Assembly (NCBI RefSeq): GCF_000472285.1
Contig: NZ_KI421413.1
Location: 117,079-181,078 of the forward strand
Origin: Desulfuromonas sp. TF
GTDB taxonomy: Bacteria > Desulfobacterota > Desulfuromonadia > Desulfuromonadales > ATBO01
DNA: 64,000 nucleotides
Direction of reading: 5' to 3'
The position numbers and the translations under genes were made by a program. This document shows positions 27,787 to 37,475 of this stretch, one piece after another (within the stretch, counting starts at the first letter, position 1; each line of letters starts with the position of its first letter). A model generated the notes under the pieces. The model was not told the DNA's origin. It made no database searches and saw only the letters and a list, made by a program, of their open reading frames with translations.

Positions 27787-28548
27787 TCAAAAGTAGGTCC
27801 TTGCTCCCGCATACCTCTGCTTGAAATAGGCGCTGTCCAGGTCTGCGATCTTCACGCTCTTCCCCGGTCGTGGTGCGTGGATGAATTTGCCGTAGGCGAT
27901 ATAAATGCCGACATGGGAAACCTTGCGCCCGCGTTCTGTGGAAAAAAAGACAAGATCACCCTTTTTCAGGTTCTGTCGATCCACATGTCGTCCAGCCTTG
28001 AACTGTTGGTTGCTTTCGCGAGGAAGTTTGAGCCCGTTGAGTCGGTAGACCGCCATGGTCAAACCGCTGCAGTCAAAACCCTCGTCGGCAAATTCTCCAC
28101 CCCTGGAGTAGGGGACACCGAGGAATCGCGTGGCGGTATCGACCAGGTTGCTTCGAATTCCATCACTGACGTCTCCTTGAGGAGAAACAATAAGGTAATT
28201 CTCGATCTTTCCCATCTTCTGCAGGCCTGCGGCTTCCCTGGAGGCGTTGTCAAAGGTTGAAAAATCGCCGAACCGTACCTTATATAGTCCTGATTCATCG
28301 CAGAAAAAATAAGCGTCAAGACCCTCGGCGCGCAATGCCTTTTCCAGGCGCCTCGCGTTTTCGGGGATTGAAAAGGCGCCGATCTGAACGGAATATGCAA
28401 TACGTCCGATTGCAGAGCCGGAAATCAATGATTCGGATTTCTCATCCGGATCAGGAAGGGTTATGCTCTTCCTGATCGGTGTCGGGGAAGCGCAGCCGAA
28501 TAGCATTGTCGACAGCAGGGCAATAATAATGATTCCGGCCGAAGGCAT
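27787..28548 (-). CDS. Lipoprotein with SPOR and NlpC/P60 domains (peptidoglycan hydrolase)
   Basis: A 253-residue lipoprotein: the lipobox LFGC puts the lipidated cysteine at 19. A SPOR domain (AYSVQIGAFSIPENARRLEKAL..., about 50-125) binds septal glycan. An NlpC/P60 domain follows from about 135, with the catalytic cysteine in GFDCSGL, the histidine in VSHVGIYI and the third residue in FIHAP. Such enzymes cut D-Glu-diaminopimelate bonds in cell-wall peptides. The SPOR part suggests action at the division site. It is transcribed toward the cold-shock genes. Confidence 0.92.
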   Translation of the reverse strand: MPSAGIIIIALLSTMLFGCASPTPIRKSITLPDPDEKSESLISGSAIGRIAYSVQIGAFSIPENARRLEKALRAEGLDAYFFCDESGLYKVRFGDFSTFDNASREAAGLQKMGKIENYLIVSPQGDVSDGIRSNLVDTATRFLGVPYSRGGEFADEGFDCSGLTMAVYRLNGLKLPRESNQQFKAGRHVDRQNLKKGDLVFFSTERGRKVSHVGIYIAYGKFIHAPRPGKSVKIADLDSAYFKQRYAGARTYF

Positions 28549-28801
28549 ACGTCATTCCTGGTCGAATGATCCGCTTCACGAAAGCAATAGGCGGCAACAA
28601 GAAGAAGAGGGGGCGCAGCGATTTAAGTTAGCATATAATTGCATGAATTCTGTCAGCATGTAAACATGGCATGTGCTTATTTCCAAAAAAATGAATCGAG
28701 AAAGCATTAATGCCTGAATGGAGATTGAGACAAGCCTTTGGGGTTTTCGGCAAAATCAAGCCGTGCTAGTGTGTAGACCAAAAATATCGAGGTGATTAAA
28801 A

Positions 28802-29068
28802 GTGAAGCATGATGAGATTTATCGCACCGCACTTGAGAGATGGGGGACAGAAGCCCAGTACGATCAGGCGGTGGAGGAGTGCGCGGAATTAATTGCTGTG
28901 CTCAAACATTTCCGTAGGGCCAAGGTGGATGAGAAAGCCGTCATCGATGAATTGGCCGATGTTTCGCTGATGCTTGGGCAATTGATTTACATGTTCGGAC
29001 CGGAGAAGGTAGAGCGGGCCATTCAGGAAAAAATAATGAAGCTGAAGGTGCTTCTTGATGCCGACTGA
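28802..29068 (+). CDS. MazG-like nucleotide pyrophosphohydrolase family protein
   Basis: An 88-residue all-alpha protein. The MazG metal-binding pattern is EECAELI at about 25-31 and DELADVSLMLGQL near 49-61. Relatives hydrolyse non-canonical NTPs to NMPs; the substrate is not deducible. The start is GTG 28802 with a GAGGTG ribosome binding site. It lies 111 nt before the M20 hydrolase, possibly in one unit with it. Confidence 0.82.
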   Translation: MKHDEIYRTALERWGTEAQYDQAVEECAELIAVLKHFRRAKVDEKAVIDELADVSLMLGQLIYMFGPEKVERAIQEKIMKLKVLLDAD

Positions 29069-29179
29069 GGTGAATGGAAGAGAAAGAAAGGCCACCTATA
29101 AAGCTCATCCTGTTTATGGAAAATCCTCTGTATATCATCGATTCCAGAATCAAATTTCAACATTTTAAGGGCAAGCGAA

Positions 29180-30418
29180 ATGAAGATACGGATAGACCGG
29201 ATCGAAAGAGACTTCTTCAATATGACCGAATTCGGGAGGCTGGATAACGGAGGCGTCACCAGACTCGCTTTCAGCGAGGCGGATCTCCGTGCCCGAGACT
29301 ACCTTCGACATTCAATGGAGGCCGCCGGTCTGGAAGTTATGGTGGATGCCGCGGGGAACATGCGCGGTCGGCGCGCAGGAAGAGAATCTCTGCCTGCGGT
29401 GATTATGGGATCTCATCTAGACACGGTGCCGAATGGTGGCCATTATGACGGAGTGATAGGGGTTCTTGCCGCTCTGGAAGTGGCAAGGGTAATGGACGAG
29501 CAGCGCATCAGAACCAGACGTCCGGTGGAGGTGGTCAATTTCTCCGCCGAAGAATCCAGCCGCTTCGGTGTGGCCACCCTGGGAAGCAAGGCCCTTACCG
29601 GAGACTTAAAGAAGACCGATATCGACCGCCTGATGGATGAAGAGGGAATCAGTCTGGGCAGCGCCTTATCAAAAGCAGGATTTTCTTTGAAGGATATTAA
29701 ATCGATTCGCCTCCAGAAAGGGGAGATCCATGCATATCTTGAACTGCACATAGAACAGGGTCCGGTGCTTGAAAATGCCGGAATTCCTGTTGGGATAGTC
29801 ACCGCCATTGCCGCTCCCACTCGTTTCAAGGTGATCGTCAGAGGGCGCGCGGACCATTCGGGAACAACCCCGATGAACATGCGCCGTGATGCCCTTGCGG
29901 CCGCCAGCGAAATCGTTCTTGGCCTTGAGCGTATCGCCGGCAGAGAGTCCGGCGAACATACCGTCGGCACGATCGGCTATCTACGGGTGGCGCCCGGAGT
30001 GATGAATGTGGTTCCGGAGCGGGTGGAACTCGGAATCGATCTGCGCGATATCGATGGTGGAGAAAAGAAGAGGGCGGTGGCCAGGGTTCTCGATCTCATG
30101 AATGAAATCGCCGATCGCCGGAATGTCGAGATCGACAGGGAAGTCCTTACTGATGATGAGCCGGTCCCGATGTCCGGTAAAATCATCGATCACTTGAAGA
30201 AGACAGCCAAGGAAGCGAACATCCCGTATCTGACTATGCCGAGCGGAGCCGGTCACGATGCCATGAATCTGGCACGGATTACCGATGCCGGAATGATTTT
30301 CATTCCAAGCATTCACGGCATCAGTCACAACATCGCCGAAAAGAGCCGGATGGAGGATATCCGCCAGGGTACCGAACTGCTCCTGCGCGCCATCGTTTCC
30401 CTGGCAGACGAGCGTTAG
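29180..30418 (+). CDS. M20-family Zn hydrolase (N-carbamoyl-L-amino-acid/allantoate amidohydrolase type)
   Basis: A 412-residue di-zinc amidohydrolase. Metal and catalytic boxes visible are GSHLDTVPNGGHYDGVIGVL (about 78-97), SAEESSRFG (Glu-Glu pair near 122) and LELHIEQGPVLE (near 190). A dimerisation lid follows (FKVIVRGRADHSGTTPMNMRRDAL), and PSGAGHDAMNLA is near the end. Family members hydrolyse N-carbamoyl amino acids, ureidoglycolate or allantoate; no other purine or hydantoin genes are nearby, so the substrate is open. The ribosome binding site is weak (AAGGGCAAGCGAA). Confidence 0.88.
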   Translation: MKIRIDRIERDFFNMTEFGRLDNGGVTRLAFSEADLRARDYLRHSMEAAGLEVMVDAAGNMRGRRAGRESLPAVIMGSHLDTVPNGGHYDGVIGVLAALEVARVMDEQRIRTRRPVEVVNFSAEESSRFGVATLGSKALTGDLKKTDIDRLMDEEGISLGSALSKAGFSLKDIKSIRLQKGEIHAYLELHIEQGPVLENAGIPVGIVTAIAAPTRFKVIVRGRADHSGTTPMNMRRDALAAASEIVLGLERIAGRESGEHTVGTIGYLRVAPGVMNVVPERVELGIDLRDIDGGEKKRAVARVLDLMNEIADRRNVEIDREVLTDDEPVPMSGKIIDHLKKTAKEANIPYLTMPSGAGHDAMNLARITDAGMIFIPSIHGISHNIAEKSRMEDIRQGTELLLRAIVSLADER

Positions 30419-30617
30419 GCCTCGTATTTACCGCATCGCAATCTAAGTTTACATAATATTCGTTATGCGACGTTACGTATGGAGTGTATTTAGCGGTTTG
30501 ATGGCTTCATAAGGATATTTCCAAAGGAATCAGAACCATCCCCCTTCCATGGATGCATACCTGGAAGATGCTCAGAGGGCAAATTTCGCAGGTTTTTCTA
30601 AGCATTCATCGAGAAGT

Positions 30618-31544
30618 TTATTTTGTCTTTTCCCTGCCTTTTTTTTCCAGGTGCTCCATCGCCTCCACAGCGAACGGTTTACTCGCTTCGCCGAAATAGA
30701 TGGAACGATGGGGAAACGGAATCTCGATTCCTTTTTCATCAAAGGCGTACTTGATCCTCCGATTAAATTCGCGCCCTACCATCCACTGGCGAATTGGCCT
30801 TGTCTTGATGCGACCTTTTATGATGACGGCGGAATCTGCGAATTTGTCGACACCCATGATTTCAGGGTCCTCCAGTATCAGAGGCCCATAGGTTTCATCC
30901 TTTTGCATACCGACAAAGACTTCTCGCATCACCTCCGTTACCTTGTCGGTGGATTCCTTATATGCGACTCCGATTTCAAATACGTAGGCGGACCATTCGT
31001 TCGTCATGTTGCTCAAGGTGGTTACCGTACCGTTCGGAAAGACATGCACCACACCCGATATGTCACGCAACACGATGGTCCTGAAATTGATTTCCTCAAC
31101 GATGCCCCCGGTGCCATTGATGATAGCCACGTCTCCGACCCGAACCTGATTTTCAAGAATAAAAAAGAAGCCTGAAATAATGTCCCTCACCAGGTTCTGC
31201 GCACCAAAGCCGACCGCCAGCCCGAGGATTCCTGCACCGGCAAGAATGGGCCCGATTTCCACACCCAGTTCCTTGAGGATTGTAAGACCAACAATAATCC
31301 AGAGGGTCAGATGAACGCCCTGCCGGATCAGTCGCACCAGAGTATCGACGCGCTTGGCGGATTCCGAAGGCGGCTCTCCAGCAACTTCGCTCTTTTTCAG
31401 CCAGCGCATTTCCACCCGGTGGAGTACGTTTCTGAGAATTACAAGGGAGATCCAGGCAACCACAAGGATGAGAAATATTCTTGCGCAGGTCCTTATGACC
31501 GTCTGCCAGTCGAAAGCATTTATCAATTCAAGAAAAATATCCAC
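30618..31544 (-). CDS. MscS-family mechanosensitive channel
   Basis: A 308-residue small-conductance channel with three membrane segments. The pore helix region LAGAGILGLAVGFGAQNLVRDIISGFFF is unmistakable. The beta domain follows (VRVGDVAIINGTGGIVEEINFRTIVLRD, then HVFPNGTVTTLSN). It opens under membrane tension to release solutes during osmotic downshock. The GTG start at 31544 has an AAGAGGTC site; a start at 31616 would add 24 unlike residues. Confidence 0.92.
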   Translation of the reverse strand: MDIFLELINAFDWQTVIRTCARIFLILVVAWISLVILRNVLHRVEMRWLKKSEVAGEPPSESAKRVDTLVRLIRQGVHLTLWIIVGLTILKELGVEIGPILAGAGILGLAVGFGAQNLVRDIISGFFFILENQVRVGDVAIINGTGGIVEEINFRTIVLRDISGVVHVFPNGTVTTLSNMTNEWSAYVFEIGVAYKESTDKVTEVMREVFVGMQKDETYGPLILEDPEIMGVDKFADSAVIIKGRIKTRPIRQWMVGREFNRRIKYAFDEKGIEIPFPHRSIYFGEASKPFAVEAMEHLEKKGREKTK

Positions 31545-31697
31545 AGCAGACCTCTTGAAAGTGTTTTGTGATTGATACAAGGACCTTAATGATATCAAAA
31601 TCCTCTGCGAACACAAGTGAAAGCTATTGATTTAATAGGAAAATTTTAAACTTCAGGACCGATATGCATACCTGCCCTGCTGTTGAGAGGAAACTCC

Positions 31698-31739
31698 AAA
31701 AAAAAGAGCCGTGACTTTTCAGTCACCGCTCTTTTTTTT
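31698..31739. terminator. Terminator downstream of tRNA-Pro (usable on both strands)
   Basis: The stem GAGC-C-GTGACT closes around TTTC with the complementary AGTCAC-C-GCTC. An A8 tract precedes it and a T8 tract follows. It ends the minus-strand tRNA transcript, and may also serve the plus strand. Confidence 0.88.
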
Positions 31740-31741
31740 CG

Positions 31742-31819
<78 letters not shown>

Positions 31820-31836
31820 TCAGCCAACGAGTGGGG

Positions 31837-31865
31837 ATTATGGTTTATTTGCTGTTGATTGTCAA
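31837..31865 (-). promoter_or_regulatory. Promoter of the tRNA-Pro gene
   Basis: On the minus strand TTGACA (31865-31860) and CATAAT (31842-31837) are 17 nt apart, just upstream of the tRNA 5' end. Confidence 0.85.
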
Positions 31866-32043
31866 GGAAAAATTCGGCAAAAAACGTACTACTTGAAATA
31901 GAAAAATTCCTGTGAGTCCGGTGACTTATCGACTTCACTAGGAATGTTTGCGTGGTTGATCGACCCTGCGCCTTTCTTTCATGGTGGATGAATGGAAGAA
32001 GGTTGGATGAACGACATAACAGGCGCTCTTTCGCATAGTCCGG

Positions 32044-32475
32044 CTACATCCGGGATACGCGTTCGCCCTCCAGAACCGTTATGCCGCTTTGTGTCAGGAC
32101 CTCCATGGCAGCTTCCGGGTCGTCGAAGCGGAAAATGATGACGGCATTTTCCCCGCAGCGTTCGACAAAAGCATACATGTATTCAACATTTACTCCTGCG
32201 CGGTCAAGGATCTGGAGAATGCTGGAAAGCCCCATGGGCTGATCGGGCACCTCGACGGCCACGACCTCGGTCTTGCTGACGGTAAAGCCTCGCTCCTTGA
32301 GGGCCGTCTTGGCGGTATCGGTCTTATCGACAATGAGTCTTAGAATGCCGAAATCGGAGGTGTCTGCCAGGGAAAGGGCGCGGATATTCACGCCGGCTTC
32401 GCCAAGGGTTCTTGAAACTTCGGCCAGGCGTCCGGACTTGTTCTCGATGAAAACCGAAATTTGTTCTACCTTCAT
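32044..32475 (-). CDS. Tandem ACT-domain protein
   Basis: A 143-residue protein made of two ACT domains: [34 protein letters not shown] (about 4-37) and [25 protein letters not shown] (near 80). ACT pairs bind amino acids and act as sensors or small regulatory subunits. It is encoded 31 nt after the phenylacetate-CoA ligase-like gene. That combination is known next to indolepyruvate oxidoreductases in anaerobes, so it may sense an aromatic or branched amino acid; this is inference. Confidence 0.88.
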   Translation of the reverse strand: MKVEQISVFIENKSGRLAEVSRTLGEAGVNIRALSLADTSDFGILRLIVDKTDTAKTALKERGFTVSKTEVVAVEVPDQPMGLSSILQILDRAGVNVEYMYAFVERCGENAVIIFRFDDPEAAMEVLTQSGITVLEGERVSRM

Positions 32476-32506
32476 CTGATCCCCCTTGTGTTTTTATCCA
32501 CTAATC

Positions 32507-33805
32507 CTAAACGCGTCGGTCAATGACACGTTGGGCTTTCCCCTCGCTGCGGGCTATGCTTTTGGGCTCAACCAGCCGTACTTTGCAGGTGATTCCGAGA
32601 AGGTCTTTGATCTCTTTGCGGATCCGTCCCGTGAGGTCCTGAAGAACCTTCACCTCGTCGGAGAAGGTCTGTTCATTGACTTCCACCTGCACCTCAAGAG
32701 TGTCGAGGTTCTCTTCACGATCGACGATCAACTGGTAATGCGGTTCAACACCGTCGATATTGAAAAGGACGCTTTCGATCTGGGAGGGGAAGACGTTGAC
32801 TCCCCGAATGATCAGCATATCGTCGCTGCGGCCGCTCATCCGCTCCAAACGCACATGGGTTCTTCCGCAGATGCAGGGTTCGGGTATCAGGCGAGTGATG
32901 TCCCTGGTGCGGTAGCGGATCATGGGAATCCCTTCCTTGGTGATGGTGGTGATCACCAGTTCTCCCTTTTCGCCGGGAGGAAGGACATTGCCGGATTCGG
33001 GGTCGATGATTTCCGGGATGAAATGATCCTCCCAGATGTGAAGCCCTTTTTGTGCTTCGAGGCACTCGATTCCCACTCCAGGACCGAGGATCTCCGAAAG
33101 GCCATAGATGTCGATGGCCTTGATATTCAGCTTTTCCTCGATCTCTGCACGCATCTGTTCGCTCCAGGGTTCGGCGCCGAAAATGCCGACCTTGAGCTTG
33201 AGCTGACGGATATCCACCCCCTCCTCTGCCGCCGCCTCCGCCAGGAAAAGGCTGTAGGAAGGCGTACAGGTCAGAACGGTGGAACCGAAATCCTTCATGA
33301 TCATGATCTGCTTTTTGGTATTTCCACCGGACATGGGAATGACTGAGGCGCCTATCCGCTCCGCGCCGTAATGGGCTCCCAGCCCCCCCGTAAAGAGGCC
33401 ATAACCATAGGCGTTGTGAATGACGTCGCCTCGATGGGCTCCGGCGGCGGCGAAGGAGCGGGCCATGAGCTCGGCCCACATCTCGATGTCGCGACGGGTA
33501 TAGCCGACCACCGTCGGTTTGCCGGTGGTACCGCTGGAAGCATGTATGCGAACAATCTGCTCCAGGGGAACGGCAAAGAGTCCGTATGGGTAATTGTCCC
33601 GCATGTCCTGCTTGAGGGTAAAAGGCAGTCGCCGCAGATCGCCCAGGGATTTGACCATGCCCGGAGTTACACCGGCTTCGGTGAAGCTGCGGCGATAAAA
33701 GGGGACGGTGGCGTAGACGCGCTCCAATGTGTGCTGCAGACGCCTGAGCTGCAGCGATTCTATAACTTCCCGGGGCAACGTTTCGAATTCGTCATTCCAG
33801 ATCAT
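32507..33805 (-). CDS. Phenylacetate-CoA ligase family protein (PaaK-like)
   Basis: A 432-residue adenylate-forming enzyme. It shows the AMP/phosphate loop [16 protein letters not shown] and SGGNTKKQI. Downstream it has [36 protein letters not shown] and the C-terminal lid lysine region [14 protein letters not shown]. Family members activate phenylacetate or related aryl acids with CoA and ATP. ATG 33805 has a GAGGACAGG site. ATG 33832 and 33895 are in frame but lack good sites. It precedes the ACT gene and probably acts in aromatic amino-acid degradation. Confidence 0.9.
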   Translation of the reverse strand: MIWNDEFETLPREVIESLQLRRLQHTLERVYATVPFYRRSFTEAGVTPGMVKSLGDLRRLPFTLKQDMRDNYPYGLFAVPLEQIVRIHASSGTTGKPTVVGYTRRDIEMWAELMARSFAAAGAHRGDVIHNAYGYGLFTGGLGAHYGAERIGASVIPMSGGNTKKQIMIMKDFGSTVLTCTPSYSLFLAEAAAEEGVDIRQLKLKVGIFGAEPWSEQMRAEIEEKLNIKAIDIYGLSEILGPGVGIECLEAQKGLHIWEDHFIPEIIDPESGNVLPPGEKGELVITTITKEGIPMIRYRTRDITRLIPEPCICGRTHVRLERMSGRSDDMLIIRGVNVFPSQIESVLFNIDGVEPHYQLIVDREENLDTLEVQVEVNEQTFSDEVKVLQDLTGRIRKEIKDLLGITCKVRLVEPKSIARSEGKAQRVIDRRV

Positions 33806-33940
33806 CCTGTCCTCACAATCGTAAAAACGCATTATCAGATATTCGCCAGGATTCGAGTAGTGGATTACTTGCCCTAACTCGAAGGCCTCCCTCAAGATTG
33901 ATTCTGTACGATATGGAGTGTGAGGGGCAAGAAAGTAATG

Positions 33941-34864
33941 TCAATTCGATTGCCCTCCTCTGTTTCCGAGACTCAGGAGGGCTCCTTCAAGAAGTCCGAA
34001 ATCGCTGGCCGTTACCTGACTCCATCCGAAATGTTCGAGGATTCCCAGGACAATTCCGAGCCCGGGAAGGATCAGATCCCCCCTCCCCTTTTCCATCCCC
34101 GGGAGAGATTCCCTTTCTTCGGAGGAGAGCGGGGCGAGGCTGTTGGCCATCCTTTTGAGGTCTTCGATTCCGAGGACCAGATTGTTGACCCTGCGCCAGT
34201 CGTACTGCGTCATTTCGAGTTGCAGTGCGGCCAGGGTGGTCACAGTGCCTGCGGTTCCGACCAGAGTGCTCCCGGCGGCCAACCTTTCCCATCCGGCGGC
34301 GGTAAGATCCGCATGAAAACGGTCAAGGATCTGGCCAATTCCAACCGTTTGCTGATCACGACTCGGGACCTGCTCGCAGAGATGGACGACGCCCAGGGGA
34401 TAGCTGCGCTGGAAGATCGGTTCGCTGCCACAGGTAAGGATGAACTCGGTGCTTCCGCCGCCGATGTCGAAAATCAGACAGTGGTCCGGGCGAGGAGACA
34501 GGGCCGAAAGAACACCTCGTGCGCAGAGGGTGGCTTCTTCAATGCCGTCGATGATTTCGAGGGGGATTCGGGCAGCAGAACGGATCTTTTCGACGAAAGA
34601 GACGCCATTTGGAGCTTCGCGCAGAGCCGCCGTGCCGACCGCACGTACGGTGTTGACTTCTGAGGACCTGAGGATCTCACCTATTTCGGTCAAGGCGAAA
34701 AGAGTTCGTTCCATGGCCTGCGGCGACAGACCCATTTCGGAAGTAAAGCCGCCTCCCAGACGGGTGATACGTCGATAATACCTTTCGGGGACCACCCTTC
34801 CGTCGCGCTCCTCGCCAAGAAGCAGACGAACGGTATTGGTTCCGACATCAACGGCAGCGCGCAT
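33941..34864 (-). CDS. Ppx/GppA-family phosphatase
   Basis: A 307-residue member of the sugar-kinase/Hsp70 ATPase superfamily. It shows AAVDVGTNTVRLLLGE (phosphate 1), AVGTAALREAPNG, IFDIGGGSTEFIL (phosphate 2) and GTAGTVTTLAALQLEM. The family degrades polyphosphate (Ppx) or pppGpp (GppA), and short versions of about 300 residues like this are often Ppx1-like; the substrate is unresolved. Its start overlaps the stop of the Na/Pi cotransporter by one base (TAATG), tying it to phosphate handling. Confidence 0.9.
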   Translation of the reverse strand: MRAAVDVGTNTVRLLLGEERDGRVVPERYYRRITRLGGGFTSEMGLSPQAMERTLFALTEIGEILRSSEVNTVRAVGTAALREAPNGVSFVEKIRSAARIPLEIIDGIEEATLCARGVLSALSPRPDHCLIFDIGGGSTEFILTCGSEPIFQRSYPLGVVHLCEQVPSRDQQTVGIGQILDRFHADLTAAGWERLAAGSTLVGTAGTVTTLAALQLEMTQYDWRRVNNLVLGIEDLKRMANSLAPLSSEERESLPGMEKGRGDLILPGLGIVLGILEHFGWSQVTASDFGLLEGALLSLGNRGGQSN

Positions 34865-36555
34865 TATTTTCGCCCGATGACAGCCTCGGCGACGTTATAG
34901 GTATGGTCGCCTATCTTTTCAAAATTATGCAGCATGTCGATATAGATCAACCCAGGCAAAACAGCGCATTCGCCGGTGTTGAGGCGAGTAATGTGGTTGT
35001 TGCGCAGATTCTCCTCAAGTTCGTCGATAGTCTCCTCCATGTGGTGGGCTTTCTCGAGGATTGTCAAATCCCCTCGTTCCATGGCTGCAAGGACAAAAGA
35101 AAGAAATTTTCGGCAGGTTTCCGCGATTTCTGCGATTTCTGCCATGCCCACATCGGAAAAGGCCACCTTCTGGTCTTTTTTCCTGCTTCCCAGGCGCCAG
35201 AGATTTTCGCAATGATCACCGACCCGTTCCAGGTCATTGACCATATGCATCATCGAGGCAATGCTCCTCGATGTTTCCTGGGTAATCGACTTCTGTGAAA
35301 GAGCTACGAGAAAATCTGTAATTTCTTTCTGCAGCATATCGACAATATCCTCTTTCTTTTCGAGGCCGGGAATCCGTTTTTCATCCTGATCCTGAAGAAA
35401 GAGGGCGGTTTCATCGAGCATTTCCAGGGCGATCTGAGCCATGCGTCTGGTCTCGGACTTGGCCTGTCCAAGCGCAATGGGAGGCGTATTGAGAACCCGG
35501 TTGTCGATGTATTTGAGATGAAATTCCATCTCTTCTTCCCGCCCTCGGATGAGGAGAGTAGTCAGTTTCGCCAGAACTCCAACAAGGGGAAGGAATATGA
35601 TGGTGTTGACGATATTGAAGAGGGTGTGGGTGTTGGCGATATGCCGGGCGATGAAAGGCTTGTCGCCGAGGGCCGAGCCCAGGCTTGCCGCCTGCTGCTG
35701 GGTCTGCACGACGAAATCTGCTTCGCCCGGGGTGATGCTGGACACGAAGTTCATAAAAAAGGGAAACAGGAGCAGCATGTAGCCGACGCCGATGAAATTG
35801 AAAAGAAAATGGGCGAAAGCAGTGCGCCGGGCAGCGAGATTGGTACCGATGGCGGCCAGATTGGCAGTGATGGTGGTGCCGATGTTTTCACCGAGAATGA
35901 TGGCCACGCTGGCCTCAAATGTCAGCAGGCCGCTTGAGGCCAGAGCCAGAGTTATACCGATACTGGCGGTACTGCTCTGGACAATGACGGTCATGATGGC
36001 GCCGATCAGCACGCCGAGGAGATGGTTGTCCCCGATCACCAGGAGCAAGTTCCGGAGTTCCTCGCTCCCTTTGACCGGACCGAAGGAATCCTTCATGATC
36101 TGCATGCCGAAGAAGAGGATGCCGAATCCCAGGATGACTTCACCGACGTACATCCATTTTCTGTTCCGGCTGAAGAGCTTCAGAGCCGTGCCGATGCCGA
36201 TGGCGGGAAGGGCGAATTTGGTGATCTTGAAGGCGATGATCTGGGCGGTGACGGTGGTTCCTATATTGGCGCCAAGGACAACCCCGATAGATTGGACAAG
36301 GGACATCAGACCGGCATTGACGAACCCGACCACCATCACCGTCGTGGCGCTGGATGATTGAATAATGGCGGTCACCGCCAGGCCGACCAGGGTGCCGATA
36401 AGGCGGTTGTTGGTCAGCGCAGCCAGAATTTTGCGCATCCGGTCGCCGGCGACTTTCTGCAGACCCTCCGACATGATCTTCATGCCGAACAGGAACAACC
36501 CCAGTCCCCCCACGAGGCCGAATATGAGGTTCTGGTTGAAAAGAATTCCTAGCAT
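34864..36555 (-). CDS. Na+/phosphate cotransporter (NptA/PhoU fusion)
   Basis: A 563-residue membrane protein. Two inverted Na/Pi-cotransporter repeats carry the QSSSATTVMVVGFVNAGLM and QSSTASIGITLALASSGLL signature motifs. A C-terminal cytoplasmic PhoU-like helical domain spans about 355-560 (MVNDLERVGDHCENLW, LHNFEKIGDHTYNVAEAV). It mediates sodium-coupled phosphate movement. The ribosome binding site GGGGTG lies in one arm of a 10-bp inverted repeat, suggesting translational control. It is coupled to the Ppx/GppA gene. Confidence 0.93.
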   Translation of the reverse strand: MLGILFNQNLIFGLVGGLGLFLFGMKIMSEGLQKVAGDRMRKILAALTNNRLIGTLVGLAVTAIIQSSSATTVMVVGFVNAGLMSLVQSIGVVLGANIGTTVTAQIIAFKITKFALPAIGIGTALKLFSRNRKWMYVGEVILGFGILFFGMQIMKDSFGPVKGSEELRNLLLVIGDNHLLGVLIGAIMTVIVQSSTASIGITLALASSGLLTFEASVAIILGENIGTTITANLAAIGTNLAARRTAFAHFLFNFIGVGYMLLLFPFFMNFVSSITPGEADFVVQTQQQAASLGSALGDKPFIARHIANTHTLFNIVNTIIFLPLVGVLAKLTTLLIRGREEEMEFHLKYIDNRVLNTPPIALGQAKSETRRMAQIALEMLDETALFLQDQDEKRIPGLEKKEDIVDMLQKEITDFLVALSQKSITQETSRSIASMMHMVNDLERVGDHCENLWRLGSRKKDQKVAFSDVGMAEIAEIAETCRKFLSFVLAAMERGDLTILEKAHHMEETIDELEENLRNNHITRLNTGECAVLPGLIYIDMLHNFEKIGDHTYNVAEAVIGRK

Positions 36556-36626
36556 GCTTTCACCCCGTTAAAATCATGATAACTTCAGCGCAAAGGATGC
36601 AACCAGAGCTTGAAAAACGGGGTGAC
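36556..36626 (-). promoter_or_regulatory. Leader hairpin that could mask the Na/Pi cotransporter ribosome binding site
   Basis: On the minus strand TCACCCCGTT (36625-36616) is perfectly complementary to AACGGGGTGA (36569-36560). The latter contains the GGGGTG Shine-Dalgarno sequence five bases before the ATG. The loop is 46 nt. There is no T tail, so translational rather than transcriptional control is suggested. Confidence 0.5.
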
Positions 36627-36854
36627 TATAGCGGATAGATCATTATTTTTCAATGGAAAAGGGCCGAATGATACGGCAGGAAACTGCTGCAGGGAAGCCG
36701 GAACGATCAGCTGAACTCCAGCGATTCAGCAAGGATCAATAAAAATCCCGCTGCTTCGACCATGTATGCATCGGATAGAATGAAATAGGGGGAGAGAAAG
36801 GATGGGCAAAGATGTTCTACGGAAAATTATCGCATAAAAAGTGTTTCACCGGTC

Positions 36855-37325
36855 TCAGCCCTTTTGGCTCAGGGACCAGAGCAGCATTTCCCTGTACTCT
36901 TCGCTGTTTTCGCGAACTCGCCGGGAGAAGGTTCGAACGATGTTGCGCATGAGTTTGAGACCGAGTTTTGGATTTTTTTCGCAAAAAGCCTCAAAATCCT
37001 TTCTTTGCAGGCTCAAAAGGCAGGCATCCTCAGCAACTCGGGCTGTTGCGGAGCGAGGAGTTCCTTCCAGGATCGCCATTTCCCCAAAGAAATCCTCCGG
37101 GCCGAGAATCACGAGGATTTTTTCGTCACCTTCTGCCAGCATCTTTGAGATCTTGATGGTTCCCTGTCCTATGAGATAAAGGGATTCACCAAGCATATTT
37201 TCGACAAATACGGTTTTCCCCTCCGTTATCCTTTTTTCCTCCAGGAGCGACTCCAGTGAATCGATCTCCGCATCGGACAACCCTTCAAAGAGGGGACTGT
37301 TTTTCATTTCCGCCAATCTACCCAT
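36855..37325 (-). CDS. Cyclic nucleotide-binding domain protein
   Basis: A 156-residue protein that is essentially one cyclic-nucleotide-binding (Crp/PKA-type) beta roll. NSPLFEGLSDAEIDSLESLLEEKR opens it. GESLYLIGQGTIKISK and the phosphate-binding cassette FFGEMAILEGTPRSATARV follow. There is no helix-turn-helix, so it is not a DNA-binding regulator by itself. The start at 37325 is preferred because residues encoded upstream do not match the family; AAAGGT is the likely ribosome binding site. Partner and ligand are unknown. Confidence 0.85.
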   Translation of the reverse strand: MGRLAEMKNSPLFEGLSDAEIDSLESLLEEKRITEGKTVFVENMLGESLYLIGQGTIKISKMLAEGDEKILVILGPEDFFGEMAILEGTPRSATARVAEDACLLSLQRKDFEAFCEKNPKLGLKLMRNIVRTFSRRVRENSEEYREMLLWSLSQKG

Positions 37326-37475
37326 CAGTTCACTACCTTTATTCGACGTTGATTCAGTTCCTCCACAGAACAGTTGCGTACATTGCCAAAGTTCTGCGCG
37401 GGAAGGTCTCTGAAGAGAGGCAGGAAGCAACGGAAGAATGATGGTGCTTAACGGCTGGAAGAATTGTCCACAGCC

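Noticed and set aside
28549..28801. Gap between the NlpC/P60 and MazG-like genes searched for an RNA gene
   Set aside because: Only AT-rich sequence without stable hairpins or conserved signals was seen.
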